Of a DNA stretch of 7,923 nucleotides, positions 1 to 6,959 are shown one piece after another. The notes under the pieces are model-generated. The model did no database searches. It had not been told where the DNA came from and saw only the letters and a program-made list of their open reading frames with translations. This stretch comes from Acidobacteriaceae bacterium. Its GTDB lineage: Bacteria > Acidobacteriota > Terriglobia > Terriglobales > SbA1. Where the stretch lies: the NCBI GenBank assembly GCA_003156615.1, contig PMHI01000286.1:1-7923 (forward strand). The letters run 5' to 3'. Positions within the stretch are counted from its first letter, which is position 1. The number at the start of each line of letters is the position of its first letter. Both the position numbers and the translations under genes were made by a program.

Positions 1-1
1 A

Positions 2-22
2 CATACGCTAGAGTATGATAAT
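2..22 (+). promoter_or_regulatory. Candidate -10 box and TetR operator before the repressor gene
   Basis: Positions 2-17 form an inverted repeat, CATAC-N6-GTATG, in which 14 of 16 bases obey dyad symmetry. It overlaps a -10-like TATGAT (14-19), or GATAAT in another register (17-22). A -35 box would fall outside the window. Transcription from here would give a leader of roughly 25 nt carrying the AAGGAG at 37-42, which fits translation from the ATG at 54. An operator over the -10 is typical of autoregulated TetR genes. That it binds this protein is inference, strengthened by a similar element before the exporter gene. Confidence 0.5.
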
Positions 23-36
23 CACAGCTGCAATGC

Positions 37-42
37 AAGGAG
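37..42 (+). promoter_or_regulatory. Ribosome binding site deciding the repressor start
   Basis: AAGGAG ends 11 bases before the ATG at 54. No comparable motif can be seen for the upstream in-frame ATG at 15, so this site argues for the shorter protein. Confidence 0.6.
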
Positions 43-53
43 TTTCGTACGCA

Positions 54-671
54 ATGGTAACTAATATTGCAAAGCGCGCCCCAGGACGTCCAAAAGGCTT
101 TATCCCCGACGAAGCACTCGACCGTGCCGTTGAGATGTTTTGGGAGCATGGGTATGAAGGAGTCGACGTGGATCGGATCGCGCGCGCCGTTAACGTAACC
201 AAACCTGCGCTATACCGAGCCTTCGGAGACAAATCCACCCTGCTGCTCAAGGCGGTCGAGCGCTATGCGCTGACGTATGTAGCTCCCAAAATGGCAGCAT
301 TTCAAGCGGAGCCGGACATCCACAAGGCCGTGACCGCCTTTTGCGAGGCTATCGTCAACACCGCTACTGGCGACGCTCGCGGCGGCTGCATGATGGCCGC
401 CGCTGCGCTGGGACAGTCTGAGCGGGTAACGGAGATCCGTTCGTATGTCGCGAAGGGCCTCACCGCAACTGCTGACATTTTCGCGAAACGTTTCGAAAAG
501 GAGATGAACGCGGGGCGCCTGACTCGCACACCCTCTGCCAAGGTGCGAGGCCGTGCGCTCGTTGACTTGTTGCAGGGTTTGCAGCTTCGCGCCAAGGTTG
601 GTATTGCGCGCGAGCAATTGCTGCAAGACGCCCGGAGCTATGTGCCCCTGATTCTTGGCAAGCAAATCTAA
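54..671 (+). CDS. TetR/AcrR-family transcriptional repressor
   Basis: This 205-residue protein has the TetR layout: a basic N-terminal arm with GRPKG (residues 11-15), then a helix-turn-helix at about residues 38-57 (key residues D40, I42, A43, V48, P51, L53, Y54, F57) followed by G58-D59-K60, the usual end of the DNA-binding domain. The remaining ~140 residues are a helical ligand/dimer domain with a GGCMM-A motif seen in some AcrR-like proteins. I chose the ATG at 54, not the one at 15, because AAGGAG lies at 37-42 and the ATG at 15 falls inside a probable -10 box. Length is normal for the family. It converges on the exporter gene (89 bp between stops). The ligand cannot be read from sequence. 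Exporter control and autoregulation are inferred from a shared inverted repeat at both 5' ends. Confidence 0.93.
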   Translation: MVTNIAKRAPGRPKGFIPDEALDRAVEMFWEHGYEGVDVDRIARAVNVTKPALYRAFGDKSTLLLKAVERYALTYVAPKMAAFQAEPDIHKAVTAFCEAIVNTATGDARGGCMMAAAALGQSERVTEIRSYVAKGLTATADIFAKRFEKEMNAGRLTRTPSAKVRGRALVDLLQGLQLRAKVGIAREQLLQDARSYVPLILGKQI

Positions 672-760
672 CGCGCTTCTTGGCGGCGATGCGTCTGGAC
701 GAGTGCCAAATCGCCAATGCACTCATCCACCGCGGTTAGTACCGACAAGACGGCTTCTCG

Positions 761-2272
761 TCAGTGATTCATCGGTGCCGACTCAATGAGCAGCCACGCA
801 GTAATTGCGCTCAAAGTTGCAAGGCCTGTCGCTATCCAGATCACAACGCGGTAGCCCCTGAGGAATGATTCGGTAATCGCACGCTGAACCATGAGATCGG
901 GATTGTGAGCGGCGGCGAGCTGAGGCCGGGCGGCATCGATCTCAGCACGAACGTCGGAGGTCAACGCCAGTTGATCGAGCGATCGATCCAGCGAGTGATT
1001 GAAAACCGTGACCAGTACCGCACCGAAAACAGCAACTGCAAGCAGCGCAGCCAAACGGGAAACTGCGTTATTAATTCCAGAGGCAAGTCCTGATTCGGAT
1101 TCAGGTACAGCGTTCATCACTGTCGTAGTCAAGGGAGCGACACTGATGGTCATGCCCAGACCCATCACCACGACTGCCGGGAAGAAGCTGGCCCAGTAGC
1201 TCCCAGCCTGCGGCACTATTGCGAAGAGCGCGATCCCACAGGCAGCAACAAGAGGTCCAAACGTGAGCGGGATTCGTGATCCATAGCGCGCAACCAAACC
1301 ACCTGCCCAACGTGATAGTCCAAACATGATGGCTATAAAAGGGAGAAACGCCGCGCCTGCCTGAGTAGCTGTGTAGTGTTGGATCTGGATCAGGTCTATC
1401 GGGAAAAAGAACATCAATCCGCCGAGGGATGCATACAGAAACAGTGTCAATAGATTCGCGCCCGCAAAGTTTCGCGTGCGAAACAGCTTGAGCGAAACCA
1501 TCGGCGCATGAGACCAATGCTCCACGGCAACGAATCCTGTCAAAGCGAATCCGCCCAGAACCGCTGCAGCTGCAACTAGGTAGCCGCCGTGGCGAGCACG
1601 AGCCGGCCATTCAATCAGCGCGTACGTTACGCCACCAAGTCCCAGCGTCACCAGAAGGGCACCAAGCCAGTCAAGATGATGTGAGGCATTCTCGTTACGG
1701 CTCTCCGGCACCTTGGCTGAGAGGAGGATGACTGCCAGCGCAAGCGGGAGGTTCAGGAAGAAGACCCAGCGCCAGGTGGAGTGCTCGATCAGCCAGCCAC
1801 CGATGACAGGGCCGATGGCCGCAGTAATTGCGGAAAATCCGGACCACGTGCCAATCGCCTGTCCTCTAGTTTCTTCGGGAAAGGACGCCGTGATCAGTGC
1901 AAGACTTCCCGGTACCAACAGGGCTGCTCCTATGCCTTGAATCGAGCGGGCCCAGATCAGCATGTCAATATCTCGAGCCAGGCCACACCACGCGGAGGCG
2001 GCTGCGAACACGGCGACGCCAGAAATGTACACCTTGCGACGGCCGAAGATATCTCCAAGGGAGCCGCCTACAAGGAGCAGCGCCGCCAACATCAAAGCAT
2101 ATGATTCAACGACCCATTGCACGTCTGAAATGGAGGCGTGCAAAGCGTTTTGCAGCGCGGGAAGCGCGACATTAACGACGGTTCCGTCAATGAATGCCAT
2201 GCTCGATCCCAGGATGGTGGCCGCAAGCACGATACGTCCGCTTGCTTGCGGGTTCGAGCTGGCATTTCGCAT
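761..2272 (-). CDS. DHA2-type (EmrB/QacA-like) MFS drug exporter, 14 transmembrane segments
   Basis: An inner-membrane proton-driven multidrug efflux protein of the major facilitator superfamily. With the ATG at 2272 it has 503 residues, normal for the 14-helix DHA2 group. Helix 1 carries the FIDGTVVNVALP signature with its acidic residue. Between helices 2 and 3 lies motif A (GSLGDIFGRRKV, about residues 70-81). Motif C follows at about 154-160 (GPVIGGW), then TWRWVFFLNLP, typical of DHA2. Hydrophobic segments continue to the C-terminus, with no soluble extension. An in-frame GTG at 2335 would add 21 residues, but a -10-like TATGAT and inverted repeat lie between it and the ATG, so I prefer 2272. 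No strong ribosome binding site precedes 2272, and the transcript could be nearly leaderless. It converges on the TetR gene, its likely regulator. The substrate cannot be predicted. Confidence 0.93.
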   Translation of the reverse strand: MRNASSNPQASGRIVLAATILGSSMAFIDGTVVNVALPALQNALHASISDVQWVVESYALMLAALLLVGGSLGDIFGRRKVYISGVAVFAAASAWCGLARDIDMLIWARSIQGIGAALLVPGSLALITASFPEETRGQAIGTWSGFSAITAAIGPVIGGWLIEHSTWRWVFFLNLPLALAVILLSAKVPESRNENASHHLDWLGALLVTLGLGGVTYALIEWPARARHGGYLVAAAAVLGGFALTGFVAVEHWSHAPMVSLKLFRTRNFAGANLLTLFLYASLGGLMFFFPIDLIQIQHYTATQAGAAFLPFIAIMFGLSRWAGGLVARYGSRIPLTFGPLVAACGIALFAIVPQAGSYWASFFPAVVVMGLGMTISVAPLTTTVMNAVPESESGLASGINNAVSRLAALLAVAVFGAVLVTVFNHSLDRSLDQLALTSDVRAEIDAARPQLAAAHNPDLMVQRAITESFLRGYRVVIWIATGLATLSAITAWLLIESAPMNH

Positions 2273-2281
2273 GGCTTTCTG

Positions 2282-2298
2282 ATCATAGACCGCGTATG
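2282..2298 (-). promoter_or_regulatory. Candidate promoter/operator of the exporter, matching the TetR gene element
   Basis: Read on the minus strand, CATACGC (2298-2292), four bases, then TATGAT (2287-2282) lies just before the ATG at 2272. The same CATACGC and TATGAT, five bases apart, occur before the repressor gene at 2-19. Here the dyad CATA-N7-TATG spans 2284-2298. TATGAT as a -10 box would put the transcript start at or a base or two before the ATG. The -35 region is poor (TTTTGG/TTGGGA), so the promoter would be weak or activator-dependent; the shared motif is the stronger part of this call. Confidence 0.42.
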
Positions 2299-2649
2299 GA
2301 GATCCCAAAAGAGGAACTCGCGATCGAGTTACCACCGCCGACCACCGTCTTTGGCGATCTTGGACTCCTCAAGACCACATCACGACGGGATCACGCCGCC
2401 ATGCGGGTAAAGGTGTCTAGACGTACTCCATGGCGTCAAATCAATTAGGTAACGAGAAGTCGGCTAGCCGGAGGTTATCTCACCAGTCCACACTAAGAAC
2501 GCTGCACTGCTGAATCATGTCTTCAGGTTCAGACTCCACGAGGAAAATCTGGGGACGTTAAGGGGACGATAAGAAGTGACGTGCAGTACCTTATGGTATC
2601 AAGAGATGTCCGCCGACACCGTTTGATATCAATCAGTTACATGTCATTG
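2299..2649. other. Intergenic stretch without a convincing gene
   Basis: No frame on either strand shows a credible protein with a start and ribosome binding site. A minus-strand extension of the exporter frame reaches a GTG at 2335. Small motifs are visible: a GTCTAGAC palindrome at 2415-2422, an 11-bp tandem repeat at 2551-2572, and a perfect TTGATATCAA palindrome at 2623-2632, 18 bp before the tRNA fragment. I looked for a recognisable integrase C-terminus next to the tRNA scar and did not find one. Confidence 0.6.
2551..2572 (+). repeat. Two tandem 11-bp repeats, GGGGACGWTAA
   Basis: GGGGACGTTAA (2551-2561) is followed directly by GGGGACGATAA (2562-2572), differing at one base. Each begins with GGGGACG, exactly the 5' acceptor strand that would pair with CGTCCCC of the tRNA-Asp fragment at 2689-2695. 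They could be arm-type integrase sites, remnants of tRNA 5' ends, or coincidence. Confidence 0.45.
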
Positions 2650-2699
2650 TTGCCCTGTCACGGCAGAGGTCGCGAGTTCGAGTCTCGTCGTCCCCGCCA
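2650..2699 (+). pseudogene. 3' fragment of tRNA-Asp(GTC), probable integration scar (att site)
   Basis: The fragment folds as the 3' two-thirds of a tRNA. The anticodon stem is 2650-2654 with 2662-2666 (outermost pair T-G) around loop CTGTCAC, giving anticodon GTC (Asp) at 2657-2659. The variable loop is AGGTC (2667-2671). The T stem is 2672-2676 with 2684-2688 around TTCGAGT. The 3' acceptor strand is CGTCCCC (2689-2695), the discriminator is G and CCA is encoded (2697-2699). A D-arm and 5' acceptor strand are missing: a full tRNA would start near 2623, but that sequence is AT-rich with no D-arm. Identity that begins at the anticodon arm and runs to the 3' end is what tyrosine recombinases leave when an element integrates in a tRNA gene. 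The fragment itself should not be functional. Confidence 0.82.
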
Positions 2700-2718
2700 T
2701 TTCAAATCAAAGACTTAC

Positions 2719-2731
2719 CGGAAGCCTTCCG
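2719..2731. repeat. Short perfect inverted repeat CGGAAG-C-CTTCCG
   Basis: Two 6-bp arms flank one base, 19 bp after the tRNA CCA end. No T-run follows, so it is not an evident terminator. It could be a protein-binding dyad or a weak processing/termination hairpin of the former tRNA transcript. Confidence 0.3.
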
Positions 2732-2752
2732 ATTCCGCGTGGGCACTACAGT

Positions 2753-2759
2753 GAGGGAG
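2753..2759 (+). promoter_or_regulatory. Ribosome binding site of the small open frame
   Basis: GAGGGAG, 7 bases before the ATG at 2767. Its strength and spacing are the main support for translation of the 29-codon frame. Confidence 0.4.
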
Positions 2760-2766
2760 AAACACA

Positions 2767-2856
2767 ATGAAAGCCGCTCGCACTGGACAGATTCGCAAAT
2801 TCCGAATCACGAAGCTGGATCCGGCTGGGAAGAGGATTGAACTGGAGTTGACGTAG
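2767..2856 (+). CDS. Possible 29-residue basic small protein
   Basis: An ATG at 2767 opens 29 codons ending in TAG at 2854-2856. A strong purine-rich ribosome binding site, GAGGGAG (2753-2759), ends 7 bases before the ATG, the main reason to list it. The product begins MKAARTGQIRKFRITKLD and ends in an alternating charged/hydrophobic IELELT. It is rich in Lys and Arg, with no signal peptide or membrane segment. I recognise no family. It stops 19 bp before the convergent end of the large propeller gene and lies just beyond the tRNA fragment, so it may belong to the resident chromosome. It could instead be the 5' part of a longer gene now lost, or a chance reading frame. Confidence 0.35.
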   Translation: MKAARTGQIRKFRITKLDPAGKRIELELT

Positions 2857-2875
2857 CCAGCAGCGCAGGCCCCAT

Positions 2876-5800
2876 CTAATCCATCTCCCGCGGCTGACCC
2901 TCTGCCCTCCGCACTCCTGCGCCAGCAGCAACCGCAGACTCCGCTTGCTTCTTCTGCCAGTTTGTCTCGGCTAGTACGGTGATGGACTCCAGTTTCTTCT
3001 TTTTCAAGCCCTCGTTAATTCCCGGCAGGTCTTTCTGCGTCAGTTTCTGGAAATCGACGATTACATCTTCCAGTTCATGGCCCAGCGACTCGGTCCGCGC
3101 TGCCTGATAATCCGTGGGCTTGCCGTCGTATCCCGTCACTGCGCCATAGAGTTGTCCCAGCAGTTCGCGGATGCGTTCCTCCCCGGTAATCATGCCGCCT
3201 TCCTTGGTGGCCACGATCTTCGAGCGCAACACGTCACAATCCATGGCTAGTTTCCGCAGTTGCTGGCGCAGCGGATCTTTCTCCTCCACCTTCGCAGCCC
3301 GGGTATTGGCCGCGTCGCGCACTCCTTCGATCGCCGCCACCCCATACGTCATGTGCTCCAGCAGTTTGTAGACCTTCATCGAGAGATCGAATTGCGCCTT
3401 GCGCTCCTCCACCGAGTACTTGGCCCTCGGATCTATCGCGACATTCAGTTGCTCGGTATAAGTTTGATCTCCTTTGGTCAGCTTTACCGTGTACGTGCCG
3501 GGCAGCACGCGCGGCCCCTGCGCTGCTTCAAACAGCGCCGTCGCCGCCGGAGCAACCGCCGGTGGCTTGACGCGCATTCCCCAACCTGCGCGGTTCAGTC
3601 CCCGATGCTTGCTTCCGGCTACCGTATCCACCAGTTTGCCGTCTTGGTCGAAGATCTCGATTTTCAAATCGCCGAAGATGTGCCGCCCTTTCTGGTAATA
3701 AGTGATCTGCGTGTCCGAAGGCCGGTTCCGCCCAGTGAAGCTCTCGTCGCCTTCGGCCCAACCTCCGAACACATCAAAATACTGGATCGATGGCCGGCCG
3801 GGGAGCAGCGTAGCCTCCTTCGTCATCATTTCCGGGGTGAGCGCGCGCAGCGGCGAGATATCGTCCACAATCCAGATGCCGCGCCCGTGCGTCGCCAGCA
3901 CCAGGTCGGATTCCCGCGCCTGCACCGCAATGTCATCCACCGGAACCGCCGGGAAGTCCGTGCCTTTGTATTGCGCCCAGCGCTGCCCGCCATCCACCGA
4001 GATCCAGAGCCCGAACTCCGTACCCAGGAAAAGCACATTGCGGTTTACCGTGTCTTCCTTGATCACATGGGCAAACCCGCGCACACCGCTCTCCTGCGCT
4101 GGCAACGCCGTCCACGTCTGGCCGTAGTCTGTCGTCTTGTAGACGTATGGTTTCATATCGTCGAAGGTGTGCCGGTCGAAGGTGGCATACGCCGTGGCTT
4201 CGTCGAAGCGGCTGGCCTCGATGGTCGTAACCCAGGAATTCTTCCCCAGCCCGCTGACGTTCCCCACCAGGTTCGTCCAGGTCTTTGCTCCGTCGCGCGT
4301 GATCTGCACATTCCCGTCATCGGTGCCCACCCAGATGATCTGACCGTTTTTCGGCGACTCCGAAATCGAATAGATTGTGGTGTACATCTCCGCCGAAGAG
4401 TTATCGACGGTGACGCCGCCCGATTCCTCCTGCTTCTGCTTTTCGGGATCGTTCGTCGTCAGATCGGGAGAGATGCGGTCCCACGACTGCCCATGATCGC
4501 GCGAGCGGAACAGGAACTGCGCTCCGATGTAAATCGTCCCCTTCTCATTGGGACTCATGTGTATCGGCGTGTTCCAGTTGAAACGCAACTTCTTTTCGCC
4601 ATAATTCGGCCAGGGTTTAAGGCTGCGAGTTTCATGCGTATAGCGATTCACTCGCCCAATCTCGCCACCCTGTGCCTCGGCATAAACGTAGTCTGGATCG
4701 GAAGTGTCCTCGAACATCCAGAAGCCATCGCCCCCGAACATATTCTCCCAGCGCGAGTTGCTGACGCCGCCCGGATACGACGAATCGCCCACCCATGAAC
4801 TGTTATCCTGCAAGCCGCCATACACGCGATACGGGTCCGCATTATCCGTGCTCACGTGATAGAACTGCGACACGGGCAGGTTCATCTGGTGCTTCCAGCG
4901 ATTGCCGCCGTCTTCGCTGCGCCACAGCCCGCCATCGTCGCCGGCGATCACGATATTCGGATTCTTGGGATTGATCCAAACGTCGTGGAAGTCGCCGTGC
5001 GCCGCGTTCGAAACCACATTGAAGCTTTTTCCTCCATCGTTGCTCAGCAGCAGAATAAGATCGGGTTTGAAAATCTTGTTTTCATCCTGGGGATCAACGA
5101 TCAGGTTGCCGAAATAAAAGGGACGCCACACCATATAGTTGCTGGCATCCAGCTTGGTCCACGTGGCCCCGCCGTCGTCAGACCGGTACAGTCCTCTTCC
5201 TTTTTCCGCTTCGATGTTGGCATACACCACCTGCGGCTTTGACGGCGCCACCTGCACCGCCACGCGGCCCCACGGTTTCGGCGGCAATCCCTTGGCGTTG
5301 CTGCTGCTGACTTCGCTCCAGTGAGCGCCGCCGTCGGTGGATTCGAACAGCCCGCTGCCCGGGCCTCCTGAGCGAAACGTCCAGCCCTGCCGCCGGAAAT
5401 CCCACATCGCGGCAAAGATGGTCTTCGGCTCCTGCTTGCTGCGCGCAATCATGGCGCAGCCGCTTGAACCATTCATGCCCGCCAGAACCTTCTTCCAGGT
5501 CTTGCCGCCGTCGGTTGTCTGGAAGACTCCGCGCTCGTCGTTGTCATCCCACAAATGTCCGGTGGCGCAGACCAGCACGTCGTTGCTGTCGTTCGGATTC
5601 ACCAAAATCTTGGCGATGTGCTCGCTGTCCTTCAGGCCAACCTTGGTCCAGTTCTCGCCGCCATCCGTCGACTTGTAAACGCCGTCGCCTACCGACACGC
5701 TGTTTCGCACCCACGCTTCGCCGGTGCCCACCCAAACAATCTTCGAATTCGACGGGTCAATCGCCACCGCGCCAATCGACTGCACGTCCTCCCGGTCAAA

Positions 5801-6085
5801 CACCGGCTTGTACGTCGTGCCGCCGTTCACCGATTTCCACACTCCGCCGCTCGCGGCGCCCACGAACACGGTGATGCGGCCTTCCTCCTCCACCGCATCC
5901 ACCGCTGCAATACGCCCGCTCATGGTGGCCGAGCCGATGTTTCGGGCCGGCAATCCTGAGACCGTCGCCGCATCGAAGCGGTACCCGGTCTGGGAGTAGC
6001 CCAGGGGGGCTAGAAACAGGGAGGTAATTCCAAGGGCCAAGCTTAACTTCGGCAGGAACTGGAAATAACGACAGCGGGTGTTCAT
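2876..6085 (-). CDS. Secreted VPS10/BNR (Asp-box) beta-propeller protein
   Basis: A 1069-residue exported protein. A basic N-terminus and hydrophobic core (about residues 12-29) form a signal peptide, likely cleaved near 30-33 (GYSQ-T). The body holds eleven Asp-box turns (S/T-x-D-x-G-x-x-W/F/Y) starting near residues 85, 139, 190, 249, 302, 348, 390, 528, 596, 651 and 696, as in sialidase-like and sortilin/VPS10 propellers. The propeller region ends near 732-747 (THGRGIWIVDDISPLR). Next come a FlgD/Fn3-like beta domain (about 795-885, with GLNRAGW and PGTYTVKL) and a charged helical tail (about 890-1045). Homologues are often labelled glycosyl hydrolase, but I see no catalytic signature proving enzyme activity; binding of proteins or glycans at the cell surface is equally likely. 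GAGGA 9 bases before the ATG supports the start. It is the last gene of the minus-strand cluster, 49 bp after the broken LolA-like gene. Confidence 0.93.
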   Translation of the reverse strand: MNTRCRYFQFLPKLSLALGITSLFLAPLGYSQTGYRFDAATVSGLPARNIGSATMSGRIAAVDAVEEEGRITVFVGAASGGVWKSVNGGTTYKPVFDREDVQSIGAVAIDPSNSKIVWVGTGEAWVRNSVSVGDGVYKSTDGGENWTKVGLKDSEHIAKILVNPNDSNDVLVCATGHLWDDNDERGVFQTTDGGKTWKKVLAGMNGSSGCAMIARSKQEPKTIFAAMWDFRRQGWTFRSGGPGSGLFESTDGGAHWSEVSSSNAKGLPPKPWGRVAVQVAPSKPQVVYANIEAEKGRGLYRSDDGGATWTKLDASNYMVWRPFYFGNLIVDPQDENKIFKPDLILLLSNDGGKSFNVVSNAAHGDFHDVWINPKNPNIVIAGDDGGLWRSEDGGNRWKHQMNLPVSQFYHVSTDNADPYRVYGGLQDNSSWVGDSSYPGGVSNSRWENMFGGDGFWMFEDTSDPDYVYAEAQGGEIGRVNRYTHETRSLKPWPNYGEKKLRFNWNTPIHMSPNEKGTIYIGAQFLFRSRDHGQSWDRISPDLTTNDPEKQKQEESGGVTVDNSSAEMYTTIYSISESPKNGQIIWVGTDDGNVQITRDGAKTWTNLVGNVSGLGKNSWVTTIEASRFDEATAYATFDRHTFDDMKPYVYKTTDYGQTWTALPAQESGVRGFAHVIKEDTVNRNVLFLGTEFGLWISVDGGQRWAQYKGTDFPAVPVDDIAVQARESDLVLATHGRGIWIVDDISPLRALTPEMMTKEATLLPGRPSIQYFDVFGGWAEGDESFTGRNRPSDTQITYYQKGRHIFGDLKIEIFDQDGKLVDTVAGSKHRGLNRAGWGMRVKPPAVAPAATALFEAAQGPRVLPGTYTVKLTKGDQTYTEQLNVAIDPRAKYSVEERKAQFDLSMKVYKLLEHMTYGVAAIEGVRDAANTRAAKVEEKDPLRQQLRKLAMDCDVLRSKIVATKEGGMITGEERIRELLGQLYGAVTGYDGKPTDYQAARTESLGHELEDVIVDFQKLTQKDLPGINEGLKKKKLESITVLAETNWQKKQAESAVAAGAGVRRAEGQPREMD

Positions 6086-6134
6086 CGGTGGTTGTCCTCG
6101 CGTGGTCAGGATTTCGTCTACACCAGCGCAACCC

Positions 6135-6904
6135 TCATTTTTTCTCGCTGTTTGAACTCTGCGCCGGCTTCAAAGAAGCGGGCAGCGCAAAGTCAGAAGG
6201 TTGAAAAGCCACATTCACTTCAATCTTGTCAATCGTGGTGACTTGGGCGCTAGGATTGTTCCTCGACCCCTCGGAGATCGAGAAAGGATACATGACTCCA
6301 TCCACCGGCTTGTAAGATCCCAGGTCAACCACGCGGTCCCGCACCGATCCCCGGATAAACTGCTGAACCTCTTTGCGGATTTCAAGATAGGTATCGGGGT
6401 CGAAATAGTAAAACGATGTCATCGTTCTTCAGAGTAACCTTGAGCCGCAGGGCGTCATCGCCATCCGCGGCGTCGTGCCCCCAAGTACTCGATCGTGTTC
6501 CCTTTTTCGGCGTAGTCAACGAGAGACCCGTCAAAATCAGCGGCTAGAAGCAAGTCCCGGAGGTTATCCTCAACCATCAACTCGGGTTCTTTACGTCCGC
6601 GAAAGGGCTGGATCTGCCAGCCGACAGAGCCGTCGTACGCCCGGACCGCAGTCATACCCTGCATGGAGAGGTTTTGACGAACCAAATCCGGACGCATGTG
6701 CATTTGTCTTAAGACCGCAACGCGGCCTCTGCCACTTTTAACCTTGCCCGTCGCAAGCAGGGTCTTGGCAGACCTGATCCTGTCGATTCCGCCTTTAGCC
6801 TCAATGTTCTTGTTGACGAGCTCTTCCGCGGTTTGAGAGCACGCAAACACACTGAGGCATGAGATTGCAAGTAGACCCATCACCCCATCACCTGCGCGAC
6901 TCAT
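6135..6904 (-). pseudogene. Frameshifted LolA-like secreted protein, tandem paralogue of the 6960-7715 gene
   Basis: Translation from the ATG at 6904 follows the intact neighbour from the signal peptide (MSRAGDGVMGLLAISCLSVF) through QTAEELVNKNIEAKGG and GWQIQPF to EYLG. Frame is then lost at a CCCCC run (6478-6482), where alignment implies one extra base. A 20-codon segment in a second frame (6477-6418) matches the paralogue at 17 of 20 residues. A second break at 6405-6417 lacks 2 bases, and the third frame carries the C-terminal part (DPDTYLEIRKE... to SEKK). Undoing both changes gives 771 bases, 256 residues, like the 251-residue paralogue. Identity is about 60-70% by eye, so the duplication is old. 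It lies between gaps of 55 and 49 bp in the same operon. Two independent frame changes favour real decay over one sequencing error. Confidence 0.85.
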
Positions 6905-6909
6905 GGGAA

Positions 6910-6914
6910 CTCCT
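6910..6914 (-). promoter_or_regulatory. Ribosome binding site of the broken paralogue, in a hairpin loop
   Basis: On the minus strand AGGAG lies 5 bases before the ATG at 6904 and fixes that start over the in-frame ATG at 7009, which lies inside the neighbouring gene. GGAAC-AGGA-GTTCC (6919-6906) can form a 5-bp stem with most of the Shine-Dalgarno in its tetraloop. The intact paralogue has the same AACAGGA core but no such stem. Confidence 0.5.
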
Positions 6915-6959
6915 GTTCCGGGAAGCAAGTCGCCACCTTCTTCCCGAACGGACCAGACT

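Noticed and set aside
672..760. Bidirectional terminator between the convergent repressor and exporter genes
   Set aside because: Only a weak 6-bp TTGGCG/CGCCAA pairing with a 26-base loop is present, and no T-run follows on either strand.
2415..2422. GTCTAGAC palindrome as a second exporter operator
   Set aside because: It lies about 140 bp upstream of the exporter start. Symmetry ends after 8 bases and it does not match the CATA...TATG element.
2562..2699. A complete tRNA-Asp with an intron or insert, using GGGGACG at 2562 as its 5' end
   Set aside because: The acceptor strands could pair, but no D-arm sequence exists between them and the intervening ~80 bp before the anticodon arm has no group I intron features I can see.
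3260..4798. A 512-codon plus-strand open frame opposite the propeller gene
   Set aside because: It is antisense to a well-supported gene, rich in Arg and His with no domain pattern, and lacks a convincing start signal. High-GC coding DNA often leaves such open complementary frames.
6405..6482. Programmed ribosomal frameshifting in the second LolA-like gene
   Set aside because: Two separate shifts would be needed. The second site has no evident slippery heptamer, and the intact paralogue needs none. Decay is simpler.
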